Origin: Trichomonas vaginalis G3
Lineage: Eukaryota; Parabasalia; Trichomonadida; Trichomonadidae
Reading direction: 5' to 3'
Assembly (NCBI RefSeq): GCF_026262505.1
Contig: NC_067206.1
Location: 33,433,896 to 33,497,895 of the forward strand
Length of the DNA stretch: 64,000 nucleotides
The position numbers and the translations under genes were made by a program. A model generated the notes under the pieces. It ran no database searches and was not told where the DNA came from. It saw nothing but the letters and a program-made list of their open reading frames with translations. Shown piece after piece: positions 42,619-51,137 of this stretch (positions within the stretch are counted from its first letter, which is position 1; every line of letters begins with the position of its first letter).

Positions 42619-42701
42619 GCGGCTCATAGCTCAGTGGTATGGGCTACCTCGCTACAGGCGTCGAAGACCTCGGTTCAAATCCCGATTCGCGCAGGTTTTT
42701 T
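42619..42701 (+). tRNA. tRNA-like sequence with Pol III boxes (probably degenerate)
   Basis: A-box TAGCTCAGTGGTA (42627) and B-box GGTTCAAATCC (42672) lie at tRNA spacing, followed by a T6 run (42696-42701) as a Pol III terminator. The D stem GCTC/GGGC pairs well. The T stem pairs as TCGG/CCGA with an 8-base loop. The acceptor and anticodon stems pair poorly, so no anticodon can be assigned with confidence. It is likely a tRNA pseudogene or tRNA-derived Pol III unit carried by the element. Confidence 0.5.
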
Positions 42702-42721
42702 CCTTTTATGCAGTGAAATTT

Positions 42722-42856
42722 CATGTACATAGGTTACTTTGGTGTTAGACCCTAGTGAAGAAAATAGAACGATATAAGTTTACATTTGTAAGGCTACTTT
42801 GGTGTTAGACCCTAGTGAAGAAAATAGAACTATATAAGTTTACATTTGTAAGGTTG
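42722..42856. repeat. Two tandem ~65-bp repeats
   Basis: Two copies each contain GGTTACTTTGGTGTTAGACC or its close variant, then GTGAAGAAAATAGAAC and ATATAAGTTTACATTTGTAA. They directly follow the tRNA-like unit and precede the 22-bp array. Confidence 0.85.
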
Positions 42857-42884
42857 GACGATAAAATTTACTGACTGACGTCGG

Positions 42885-43425
42885 ACATTGTCTTGAAAAA
42901 GTAAAAGACTTGTCTTGAAAAAGTAAAAGACTTGTCTTGAAAAAGTAAAAGACTTGTCTTGAAAAAGTAAAAGACTTGTCTTGAAAAAGTAAAAGACTTG
43001 TCTTGAAAAAGTAAAAGACTTGTCTTGAAAAAGTACGGGTATCGTCTGAAATCAAGACCACTGTTCTCAAATTTGAGAACTTGACACCAAAAAATTTCTT
43101 GAAAAAGTCAAAGACTTGTCTTGAAAAAGTAAAAGACTTGTCTTGAAAAAGTAAAAGACTTGTCTTGAAAAAGTAAAAGACTTGTCTTGAAAAAGTAAAA
43201 GACTTGTCTTGAAAAAGTAAAAGACTTGTCTTGAAAAAGTACGGGTATCGTCTGATATCAAGACCACTGTTCTCAAATTTGAGAACTTGACACCAAAAAA
43301 TTTCTTGAAAAAGTCAAAGACTTGTCTTGAAAAAGTAAAAGACTTGTCTTGAAAAAGTAAAAGACTTGTCTTGAAAAAGTAAAAGACTTGTCTTGAAAAA
43401 GTAAAAGACTTGTCTTGAAACAATG
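42885..43425. repeat. 22-bp tandem repeat with higher-order structure
   Basis: Units of TTGTCTTGAAAAAGTAAAAG (22 bp with AC) occur in three blocks. Two near-identical ~60-bp spacers separate them, each with ACGGGTATCGTCTG and the small palindrome TTCTCAAATTTGAGAA. The super-period is about 207 bp. The minus strand is open throughout because 3 x 22 is in frame; this is not a gene. Confidence 0.9.
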
Positions 43426-43526
43426 ACCGACATAGACCAGCAGATGAGGCAATCTACCTTATAGAGATAAATGAGCTAGTTAGGAACTACCTGAGCCATC
43501 TGAAGTCAAGCGTAAAAATAAACGCT

Positions 43527-44138
43527 TTACATGTATTTTTCAGCAACTTCGTCAAATAATTTTATAGCTTTACCTATCTCATCTACTTCAAACGTTTCTT
43601 TACCTTTCGTGGGAGCACCATACATTTTCTCAAACTTTTCAAGTAGTTCTGTTTCTGCAGCTCTCATATCATTAACAAACACAACCTTGACTCTATTGAC
43701 TGTACTGTCATATCTTTGAGTTATATTATATGTTCTTCCTATCTTATATCTCTTTGTATTGAAGTCCTTCGGTTTCTGAACGATGTAAAGTAAGCCTTCA
43801 CTGCAACGTTCTGAGTCGAACGAACCATATGTTATGAAGTTATATCCAACAACTGGGTCTAACCATAACAAAACTATTGGTATAAGACTTTTGTCTATAA
43901 GATATGCTGTAGTTCCATAGAATCTTACCGATATCATAAGCTCAGGATTTCTTGTCAAAATTTTCTGAGTTGAAGCAATTCCAACCCAATGCCATGTTTT
44001 CTTTCCAGATGGAGATATAATGTCTGACAAAGAATATTTGTTGTATTTCTTTGAGTATCTTACGTTTAAATCACCAATTCTAACCAATTTAGTGTTATTG
44101 TCTATCTTTTTAACTGTTTCAAACTCAATGTTTAACAT
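43527..44138 (-). CDS. KilA-N-like / T5orf172 (GIY-YIG-related) protein
   Basis: The start is the ATG at 44138 (MLNIEFETVKK). The N-terminal part (SPSGKKTWHWVGIASTQKIL; LIPIVLLWLDPVVGYNF) resembles a KilA-N or BRO-type DNA-binding region. The C-terminal ~95 residues (GLLYIVQKPKDF, YKIGRTYNITQRY, AAETELLEKFEKMYG, TFEVDE) fit T5orf172/MUG113, a GIY-YIG-like fold. This pairing is common in nucleocytoplasmic and Polinton-like viruses, where it may act as nuclease or regulator. Leader and layout mirror the gene at 41.7-42.5 kb. Confidence 0.75.
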   Translation of the reverse strand: MLNIEFETVKKIDNNTKLVRIGDLNVRYSKKYNKYSLSDIISPSGKKTWHWVGIASTQKILTRNPELMISVRFYGTTAYLIDKSLIPIVLLWLDPVVGYNFITYGSFDSERCSEGLLYIVQKPKDFNTKRYKIGRTYNITQRYDSTVNRVKVVFVNDMRAAETELLEKFEKMYGAPTKGKETFEVDEIGKAIKLFDEVAEKYM

Positions 44139-44165
44139 TTCTGTTCTTACATACAAAATAAAAAA
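44139..44165 (-). promoter_or_regulatory. Leader shared by the two KilA-N-type genes
   Basis: On the minus strand, TTTTATTTTGTATGTAAGAA followed by CAGA lies just before the ATG. The same sequence precedes the ATG at 42499, and a shortened version (TTTTATTTTGTATAAAAG) precedes the gene starting at 45957. A common promoter or 5' leader is likely. Confidence 0.5.
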
Positions 44166-44224
44166 AATATTTTATAAAAAACTAACTTTATTTTTTCTAA
44201 CTAATGAAATTCATGAAATTTCAT

Positions 44225-45005
44225 ACGGAATTCAGCAAAAATAATGTTTAGGTGAAGAGGTGAGATGTCACCCGTTTTTTCACCTGTTTTCTCACCTCAT
44301 GAATTTGTCATAACTTCTTCGTAAATGCTTTGTCATGACTTCTTCGTAAATGTTTTGTCAAGACTTCTTCGTAAATGCTTTGTCAAGATTTCATCGTAAA
44401 TGCTTTGTCATGACTTCTTCGTAAATGAGTGTAAATGACCAAAAATAATGTTTAGGTGAAGAGGTGAGATGTCACCCGTTTTTTCACCTGTTTTCTCACC
44501 TCATGAATTTGTCATAACTTCTTCGTAAATGCTTTGTCATAACTTCTTCGTAAATGCTTTGTCATGACTTCTTCGTAAATGTTTTGTCAAGACTTCTTCG
44601 TAAATGCTTTGTCAAGATTTCATCGTAAATGCTTTGTCATGACTTCTTCGTAAATGCTTTGTCATGACTTCTTCGTAAATGTTTTGTCAAGACTTCTTCG
44701 TAAATGCTTTGTCAAGATTTCATCGTAAATGCTTTGTCATGACTTCTTCGTAAATGAGTGTAAATGACCAAAAATAATGTTTAGGTGAAGAGGTGAGATG
44801 TCACCCGTTTTTTCACCTGTTTTCTCACCCTAGTTATTTTATAAACGTTTTACATGGTAAACGTTATTTTTTAAATTTTGTGAAAACTCAACGGTTTGAC
44901 ACATGCCCTAAAAATTATTTTACTCAGAATTTTGTTGCTGAATTCAATAAAAATAATGTTTAGGTGAAGAGGTGAGATGTCACCCGTTTTCTCACCTCTT
45001 TTCTC
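44225..45005. repeat. 25-bp tandem repeats and 60-bp hairpin-prone inserts
   Basis: Long arrays of GTCATGACTTCTTCGTAAAT (with TGCTTT or TGTTTT) are interrupted by four copies of a longer motif containing AATAATGTTTAGGTGAAGAG, GTGAGATGTCACCC and CACCTGTTTTCTCACCT. The GGTGA...TCACC segments can pair with each other. No gene is present. Confidence 0.9.
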
Positions 45006-45015
45006 ACCTGTTATT

Positions 45016-45957
45016 TTATAAGCGTTTTACATGAATTGTACGATGTATATTTGAAATCCTAAACAGTTTTGTAGCTTCTATTTCTTCTTTTAGTACATCG
45101 AATGTTTTAACGATACCGAAAGTTTCTTTATACTTCTTCTTGACGTCAGATAGAAGGAAATCTTCTGCAGTTGGATAGTTTTTGTTCAGAAATTCTAACA
45201 TGTCCATTTTATTTTCTGCTGGCTTTTCTGCTTCTTTCTTTAAATCTGCATAGTCGTTTCTCATTCTTTCTATCTCTTTGACGGAGTAGTTATATCTCCT
45301 CATTGCTGCTTTACATTTAGAACATTGCGGGTTCATTTTTGCGTTATATTCTGAAACCTTACCAGCTAAAACAACTAAAGCGTCAATGGTTTTCTTTAAA
45401 TCTGAAGCAGTTGGTTTTATCTGTTCATTCCATACCTTACCTCTTCTATCTTTATCTCTTATTTCCCATACACATTTTGCAACTAACGAAACAAAGTTGT
45501 CGTAGGTCTTAAACTCCCGGGTTTTGTAAAGGTCAGAAACATTTTTATATACCATGTCGCAATCTTTGTCCATAACCTTATGGTTGCAATGAAATCCTAG
45601 AAACTCATAGTTTACCTTTCGTATGAACTTCTTTATTTCTACTGAGTCAGTTGGTTTCACTTCAATTTCGTCAAATTCGGGAATAGTGAGTTTTTGCTGT
45701 TGGATTTCAGGCAATTTAGGCAAATGGTCAATAATATCCTGCATGTCATAAAGATACTGTTCATTTGTTTCATCTTTCGCACTACAGTCTAAATTACTTG
45801 TTAACAATTCCTGCTTTATCTTCTGGATTTTTGTTTCGAAAGTATATGAAGAAGGAATGAAGTTTTTCATCTCTACCAACATAGATGTTGGATTCATGAC
45901 TAACGAGTTTGGTGCTGTAGTTGTTTGAACTGTTGTTGTGCCGATTGTTGAAATCAT
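45016..45957 (-). CDS. Polinton protein with zinc-knuckle-like and winged-helix-like parts
   Basis: The protein has 313 residues. The N-terminus is Thr-rich (TIGTTTVQTTTAPNSLVMNP). The middle has PQCSKCKAAM, a CxxC pair that may bind metal together with other Cys/His. The end (LSDVKKKYKETFGIVKTFDV ... RTIHVKRL) resembles winged-helix DNA-binding tails of viral D5/BRO-type proteins. This suggests a DNA-binding regulator or replication factor. The family is not firmly identified. The frame is intact. Confidence 0.5.
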   Translation of the reverse strand: MISTIGTTTVQTTTAPNSLVMNPTSMLVEMKNFIPSSYTFETKIQKIKQELLTSNLDCSAKDETNEQYLYDMQDIIDHLPKLPEIQQQKLTIPEFDEIEVKPTDSVEIKKFIRKVNYEFLGFHCNHKVMDKDCDMVYKNVSDLYKTREFKTYDNFVSLVAKCVWEIRDKDRRGKVWNEQIKPTASDLKKTIDALVVLAGKVSEYNAKMNPQCSKCKAAMRRYNYSVKEIERMRNDYADLKKEAEKPAENKMDMLEFLNKNYPTAEDFLLSDVKKKYKETFGIVKTFDVLKEEIEATKLFRISNIHRTIHVKRL

Positions 45958-46019
45958 GTCTTTTATACAAAATAAAAAAATAAATAAAAATAAAGTTAGT
46001 TTTATTTTTTATTTCGGGA

Positions 46020-46480
46020 AAATTCATGAGGTGAGAAAAGAGGTGAGAAAACAGGTGAGATGTCACCTCTTCACCTAAATTATATTTTTGGGTCATTTAC
46101 GCTCATTACGATGAAGTCTTGACAAAACATTTACGATGAAGAAGTTTCGACAAAACATTTACGAAGAAATTCATGAAAATTCAAGAGGTGACAAAACATT
46201 TACGAAGAAGTCTTGACAAAACATATACGATGAAGTTTCGACAAAACATTTACGATGAAGAAGTTTCGACAAAACATTTACGATGAAATCATGAAAATTC
46301 ATGAGGTGAGAAAACAGGTGAGAAAACGGGTGAGATGTCACCTCTTCACCTAAAATATATTTTTACTGAATTTAGCAACAAAATGAACGAGGTCAGGATG
46401 TATGTTGCTGAATTCATTCATAACACCCTTTGTAAGCTCATAAAATGTTTGTTTTGAGGTCGAGCCACTTTTGGCTCCAC
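46020..46480. repeat. Inverted-orientation repeats plus spacer
   Basis: The same 25-bp and 60-bp repeat families as at 44.2-45.0 kb occur here in the opposite orientation (TTACGAAGAAGTCTTGACAA; GGTGAGAAAACGGGTGAGAT). No gene. The change of orientation follows the change in transcription direction around them only partly. Confidence 0.8.
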
Positions 46481-46528
46481 CGTATTCTTTCAACCTGAAG
46501 CATTTAATATATGTAAAAATATATTGTT

Positions 46529-47113
46529 TTAAAATGGTATGCCATATAGCTTCTTGAATTTGTTAAGAAGTATTCGAACGTATTTTCCATCTGTATCTAT
46601 AGTGTTTACATAAGCATAGCCCGCCTTAGTAAAATATACTTGTAATTTCCTATAGTTTACGCCGGTATAAAAGTAGAAAGAGTCTTGTTCTTCGCTATAG
46701 TAGTAAAACTCAAACGTATGCTTGCCATAGTCTGTAATTTCAATTGTTTCATCTTCTAGTTCGTCGACAAATTCGAATACAATATCTCTAAATTTACCTT
46801 TGTTCTTATTGTTTTCAGAATAAGTGACCCAACGTAAGTTTTCAAGTCTATTGTCGTTTCTTATATGGTTTATATGGTCTACAAAAGGTAAATTGTTAGG
46901 ATTCAGTATAAAATGAGTTGCAATGACAACATGTTTAAGATAGTGTTTTCCACCCATCTTCATATCAGCATATCCGTCATTTTGCTCCCATTCGCTTAAA
47001 ACTCTTTTTGTCTTTTTGTTTCTGACTTCAAATGACTCACAACAGTGAATTTCATATTTCTCATCTAACAAACAAGTTTCCCAACGGTCTTCTCCAACAA
47101 ACTCAGCGTACAT
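46529..47113 (-). CDS. HNH endonuclease, copy 1
   Basis: This is a 194-residue homing-type nuclease. The core LPFVDHINHIRNDNRLENLR followed by WVTYSENNKNK is the HNH_3/NUMOD-associated motif (D/HH...N...N..N). The N-terminus has the AP2/NUMOD-like FEVRNKKTKRVLSEW and YADMKMGGKHYLKHVVIATH. Such enzymes cut DNA and promote spread of their own gene. An almost identical paralog lies at 48131-48715. Confidence 0.85.
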   Translation of the reverse strand: MYAEFVGEDRWETCLLDEKYEIHCCESFEVRNKKTKRVLSEWEQNDGYADMKMGGKHYLKHVVIATHFILNPNNLPFVDHINHIRNDNRLENLRWVTYSENNKNKGKFRDIVFEFVDELEDETIEITDYGKHTFEFYYYSEEQDSFYFYTGVNYRKLQVYFTKAGYAYVNTIDTDGKYVRILLNKFKKLYGIPF

Positions 47114-47232
47114 TTCAAATAAAATAAAAAAAATATATTGTTTTAAAATAAATTGTTTTCATGAAAATTCATGAGGTGAGAAAAGAGGTGAGAAAACGGG
47201 TGAGATGTCACCTCTTCACCTAAACATTATTT

Positions 47233-48093
47233 TCAATACTTTTTCAGCACTTTTCCGTAGTTATATATGAAAGACAATTCGAGATAAAAGTCATAGTACA
47301 ATGGAATAATATGTTGCACACCGTTTGTTGTAAACCAAACTTGAAAGTCAGAGAAACTGTTACTAGGTGGTTCGTAGAATTTAGAAGCAAAGTCATAAAA
47401 GTCCTTACCAATACAAAGAAAACTATTGTTGCTTGAACTGAAACTTGCATGACACATGACATTTTGAGGGTCAAACACGTTTCTATAAACTGTCAAATCT
47501 GTTGGTGGGCGTATAAATTTAAACGGACCGTCAGGTGGTAATGGTTCGTTCTGGTTTAGTAACCGAAGAAATTGTGCCCAAGAACGTTTGTCTACTTCCC
47601 AAAATAAAAACTGTGTATCTCTTGGAGGGTTATTTTCAATCCTTTGAAATGAAACTGTGGAGTTCATCTTGTCATATTCTAGTTTCAGATAGTATGTTCC
47701 ATTTAGTAAAGAATCGTATTTTTCTTGAAATTCCCAGTAGTATTTGTTTATTTGAGTTTGAAAGTCATTTAGAGTCTTCTCAAGGTTTTCGTCTGAACGA
47801 ATTGTAAAGATTCTCATTTCATCAAATTTGTCTATTAGACCATCAGAACCTCTATACTGACCATGAAAATATACTGCAAACATAAAAGCGTTAGTTCTAT
47901 TTGAAAACAAAACTCTTCTAAATCCTATTGCCTTTGCATCTGAAGGACTTTGAAGCCAACGAATTGGATAGTCAAACCTGTAAGTACGGGATGAAATTTC
48001 TTCATCTGATATAGTCCTACCGGCGTTTGTAAAGATATAGTCTAACGGTTTTGTATCTACTACTTTTGTTCTTTGTTTTTCAACCTGAAACAT
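47233..48093 (-). CDS. Conserved Polinton protein, paralog 1
   Basis: The protein has 286 residues; motifs YRFDYPIRWLQSPSDAKAIG, FYEPPSNSFSDFQVWFTTNG and FYLELSFIYNYGKVL are shared with the gene at 52823-53671. Aromatic-rich, strand-rich sequence without a signal peptide suggests a virion component. I do not recognise the family. It is sandwiched between two HNH genes, perhaps because one of them inserted as a pair with it. Confidence 0.6.
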   Translation of the reverse strand: MFQVEKQRTKVVDTKPLDYIFTNAGRTISDEEISSRTYRFDYPIRWLQSPSDAKAIGFRRVLFSNRTNAFMFAVYFHGQYRGSDGLIDKFDEMRIFTIRSDENLEKTLNDFQTQINKYYWEFQEKYDSLLNGTYYLKLEYDKMNSTVSFQRIENNPPRDTQFLFWEVDKRSWAQFLRLLNQNEPLPPDGPFKFIRPPTDLTVYRNVFDPQNVMCHASFSSSNNSFLCIGKDFYDFASKFYEPPSNSFSDFQVWFTTNGVQHIIPLYYDFYLELSFIYNYGKVLKKY

Positions 48094-48130
48094 TTAATAT
48101 ATGTAAAAATATACTGTTTTAAAAAATGTT

Positions 48131-48715
48131 TTAAAATGGTATGCCATATAGCTTCTTGAATTTGTTGAGAAATATATGAACGTGTTTTCCAACTGTATCT
48201 CTAGTGTTTACATAAGCATAGCCTGCCTTAGTAAAACATACTTGTAATTTTCTATAGTTTACGCCGGTATAAAGGTAGAAAGAGTCTTGTTCTTCGCTAT
48301 AGTAGTAAAACTCAAACGTATGCTTACCATAGTCTGTAATTTCAATTGCTTCATCTTCTAGTTCGTCGACAAATTCGAATACAATATCTCGAAATTTGCC
48401 TATGTTCTTACTGTTTTCAGAACAAGTGACCCAGCGTAAATTTTCAAGTCTATTGTCATTTCTTATATGGTTTATATGGTCTACAAAGGGTAGATTGTTA
48501 GGATTCGGTATAAAATGAGTTGCAATGACAACATGTTTAAAATAGTGTTTTCCACCAATCCTCATCCTAGCATATCCGTCATTTTGCTCCCATTCGCTTA
48601 AAACTCTTTTTGTCTTTTTGTTTCTGACTTCAAATGACTCACAACAGTGAATTTCATATTTCTCATCTAACAAACAAGTTTCCCAACGGTCTTTTCCGAC
48701 AGACTCAGCGTACAT
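48131..48715 (-). CDS. HNH endonuclease, copy 2
   Basis: This is a 194-residue paralog of the 46.5-kb gene, differing by scattered substitutions (for example WVTCSENSKNIG in the motif, YARMRIGGKHYFK upstream). The VDHINHIRNDNRLENLR core is intact. The identical flanks TTTTATTTGAA before the ATG suggest the promoter was duplicated with it. Confidence 0.85.
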   Translation of the reverse strand: MYAESVGKDRWETCLLDEKYEIHCCESFEVRNKKTKRVLSEWEQNDGYARMRIGGKHYFKHVVIATHFIPNPNNLPFVDHINHIRNDNRLENLRWVTCSENSKNIGKFRDIVFEFVDELEDEAIEITDYGKHTFEFYYYSEEQDSFYLYTGVNYRKLQVCFTKAGYAYVNTRDTVGKHVHIFLNKFKKLYGIPF

Positions 48716-48764
48716 TTCAAATAAAATAAAAAAATGTTTTTTTGAAAAAATGTTTTTATTTTAA

Positions 48765-48960
48765 ATGGTATGCCATTTCATATTTCTCATCTAATTTCTC
48801 ATGAACTTTCTTGTCTATGTTTTTGTTGAGACTTCTTCATCTAATTTCTCATGAACTTTCATCATCTAATTTCTCATGAACTTCATCGTCAATGTTTTTG
48901 TTAAGACTTCTTCATCTATGTCTTCCCAACGGTCTTTTGCGACAGACTCAGCGTACATTT
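48765..48960 (-). pseudogene. Collapsed third HNH copy
   Basis: The first ~12 codons and last ~5 codons of the HNH family flank a stretch of short direct repeats (TTTCTCATCTAATTTCTCAT). The body of the gene is gone. It is a fossil of a third tandem HNH gene. Confidence 0.55.
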
Positions 48961-48987
48961 CAAATAAAAATAAAAAATGTTTTTTCT

Positions 48988-49572
48988 TTACTTAACATAG
49001 CCACCTGCTATCATAAGTCTTTGACGCCAACCCATACCAGCTAATGAAGGTTGACTTGGTTTAGTTTGGAAACTAAACTTTGGTTTTGGTTTATCTTCCG
49101 TTTTTGGTTTCTCTTCTTCTATCGGTTTTTCGTCACTTTTCGGTTTCTCTGACTTTACTTCACTTGCAGGAACAGTTGTGTCGTCAACATCTTCATAAAT
49201 ATCATATGCCATTTGTTTTTGTTTTCCTTTCAACTTTTTGTGTTTGTTGTAAAGTTTAGAATATTTCGACTCTAAGTCAATGAGATGTTCTATAATGAAC
49301 TGTTGGTCAGTGAAGTAAACTTTTCCATCTGTTGTCTCGAAAGCTCCTTCAGACTTCAATATTTTATTTGTGAGAGTCTGTTTCTTTTTTGAGATACTTG
49401 CCGTTCCATTTCTATGAAAAGTGACTTTGTAGTTAGGGTTTGTATTTCCAGACCTGGCACTTTCTATTATTGAATTTTTCTCTTCATCTGTAAGTTCTTT
49501 GACAGGTTTTGACAATGGTTCTGAACTTTTTGTTTGTGGTGTCAAATCTACCGTTTCAACTTCTTCGGTCAT
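48988..49572 (-). CDS. Polinton protein, Lys/Glu/Pro-rich C-terminal half
   Basis: The protein has 194 residues: start MTEEVETVDLTPQTK, a compact middle (KVTFHRNGTASISKKKQTLT; KVYFTDQQFIIEHLIDLES), then Glu/Lys/Pro-rich repeats, and a conserved-looking end SLAGMGWRQRLMIAGGYVK. It is in a minus-strand run with the next small genes, all preceded by TTTTTTACTGAGATGAA. Possibly a virion assembly protein; not recognised. Confidence 0.55.
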   Translation of the reverse strand: MTEEVETVDLTPQTKSSEPLSKPVKELTDEEKNSIIESARSGNTNPNYKVTFHRNGTASISKKKQTLTNKILKSEGAFETTDGKVYFTDQQFIIEHLIDLESKYSKLYNKHKKLKGKQKQMAYDIYEDVDDTTVPASEVKSEKPKSDEKPIEEEKPKTEDKPKPKFSFQTKPSQPSLAGMGWRQRLMIAGGYVK

Positions 49573-49591
49573 TTCATCTCAGTAAAAAATT

Positions 49592-49744
49592 TTAGTTTGG
49601 TTTGTTTTCAACTGGTTGTTTAGGTTTTTTAAGTCGGTCTAAAACTTCCTGAGGTATAGGAAGAACTTGACAAACACGTTGTGTAACTGCTGGAAGTCGA
49701 CAAATCCATCTTGAACCCATTTGTCTCAATGCTGTATTGTTCAT
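49592..49744 (-). CDS. 50-residue Polinton protein
   Basis: A short frame MNNTALRQMGSRWICRLPAV ... KKPKQPVENKPN has the same upstream leader (ACTGAGATGAA) as the gene at 49572. The spacing is tight on both sides (20 bases each). Its basic, small nature would suit a core or DNA-condensing peptide; that is inference. Confidence 0.5.
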   Translation of the reverse strand: MNNTALRQMGSRWICRLPAVTQRVCQVLPIPQEVLDRLKKPKQPVENKPN

Positions 49745-49763
49745 TTCATCTCAGTAAAAAATT

Positions 49764-50165
49764 TTACATTCCCCACGTTTGAGGCGGTTGAGGTTGGTTA
49801 TTGTTTACCCATTGTTGTGCATGGTTATATCCTCTGTTAAAGAATCTTTCACCTTGGTCCATATAGTGTCCTGCTTGGTTATAGTAGTCATTTGCTTTGT
49901 TATAATAGTTTCCTGCTTGTCTTCCTACATTGTCCATCCATCCTTGAACTTTTCCTCTTGTTTCAGGATTTGGAATAAGATTTGCTGCATCTCGTGCTAC
50001 ATCCCAACCTTTCTGTACAGTTTGTATAATAGGTTGTGCTTTCTCTTTAAGTATACCTAATGTACTCAAAATCTTCCTTCCAATTCCAAATGCACCTCTA
50101 GCTATTGTTCCCACTGCGGGCAAAAATCTGGATGCAACTCCTGCTAATGCGCCAAATAAACCCAT
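49764..50165 (-). CDS. Amphipathic virion-type protein
   Basis: The protein has 133 residues. The N-terminal MGLFGALAGVASRFLPAVG followed by IARGAFGIGRK is a Gly/Ala amphipathic helix resembling membrane-lytic N-termini of adenovirus pVI-like proteins. The rest is Tyr/Gln/Asn-rich (NYYNKANDYYNQAGHYMDQ) and ends PPQTWGM. The start shares a divergent promoter with the integrase gene. A role in membrane penetration is inference. Confidence 0.6.
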   Translation of the reverse strand: MGLFGALAGVASRFLPAVGTIARGAFGIGRKILSTLGILKEKAQPIIQTVQKGWDVARDAANLIPNPETRGKVQGWMDNVGRQAGNYYNKANDYYNQAGHYMDQGERFFNRGYNHAQQWVNNNQPQPPQTWGM

Positions 50166-50180
50166 TTCTTATGGTTAAAA

Positions 50181-51137
50181 ATGACGAATCCAAACAAGGA
50201 CCCCTATGTTTCTAAAGCGACAAAGAAAGCACTCATGATAAAAATCTTTAGTTCAACACCAAATGCTTGGTTTATGGATATCTTGGAAAACATTCCGAGG
50301 TATAGAGAAGATGGACCTCCATACTGGCTAATATTTGTTGGTCAAAACACAAGATACTGTGAAGCCATACCATTATGGTCCAAAAATATTTTAGATGTGA
50401 AAACTGCTTTGACAATATTCGTTGACAAATACCATCCAACAAAACTGACATCTGACTACGAAAGTTCTTTCAAATCAGATGATGTAAAGAACTATCTGCG
50501 TTCAAAAAATGTAAACCAATATTTCATTGTCGACCAAAACCATTCTGCTCTTGGTGTCATTGACGGTTGTATAAAAATGTTAAGAGACTTAAACCAACCA
50601 CAAGGTGGTGAAGCAAATGAAATGTCATATGACGACAAGTACAGACATTTCTCCATGGCAAAGATGAGACAAGTTTTAAATATTTACAATAGCCGTAAAC
50701 AAAAAGGTTTGGGAAACCACTCCCCCGAAGAAATGAAAAACAACCCTGACTTAGAGAAAGACTATATATTTAACAATTTAGTCAAAAGAGACAAACAAGA
50801 AAGAATGCCAGGCTTCAAACTTCAGAAAGGTGACAAAGTAAAAATAGAAATACCCAAACGCGACCCATATGAAAATACTATTGACTATGACAACAACAAG
50901 TACCCGACAGGTACTCACATTCGTGTTCGTAAAAATAGAAGAAAGTATACAAGAGAATATTATGAAGTTTTAGGCAAACATGGCAAAATGTACACACTGC
51001 AAGCAGAAGATAAAACTATTGTCAGACCTCGTTTCAAACTTGTCAAAGTTCAAGGTGGTATACTTTCAAAGACAGTTCCTAACAAATATAAGACAACTCC
51101 TGACGAATATGCTAAAGAAGTTGAAAATGACGACTAA
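50181..51137 (+). CDS. Polinton integrase (rve family)
   Basis: The protein has 318 residues with a retroviral-type integrase core: first Asp in AWFMDILENIPRY, second Asp in KLTSDYESSF, and the third conserved block in HSALGVIDGCIKMLRDL. The C-terminal segment (GDKVKIEIPKRDPYENTI, REYYEVLGKHGKMYTLQA) is the SH3-like barrel usual in Polinton integrases. It inserts the linear genome into chromosomal DNA. It is head-to-head with the amphipathic-protein gene across 15 bases. The frame looks whole. Confidence 0.88.
   Translation: MTNPNKDPYVSKATKKALMIKIFSSTPNAWFMDILENIPRYREDGPPYWLIFVGQNTRYCEAIPLWSKNILDVKTALTIFVDKYHPTKLTSDYESSFKSDDVKNYLRSKNVNQYFIVDQNHSALGVIDGCIKMLRDLNQPQGGEANEMSYDDKYRHFSMAKMRQVLNIYNSRKQKGLGNHSPEEMKNNPDLEKDYIFNNLVKRDKQERMPGFKLQKGDKVKIEIPKRDPYENTIDYDNNKYPTGTHIRVRKNRRKYTREYYEVLGKHGKMYTLQAEDKTIVRPRFKLVKVQGGILSKTVPNKYKTTPDEYAKEVENDD

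Noticed and set aside
42840-43423. Minus-strand frames reading FSRQVFYFFKTSLLLFQDK repeats
   Set aside because: By-product of the 22-bp tandem repeat (66 bases = 22 codons); no start context or homology.
42890-43425. CRISPR array
   Set aside because: Repeats are directly adjacent without unique spacers, in a eukaryotic element; no cas genes.
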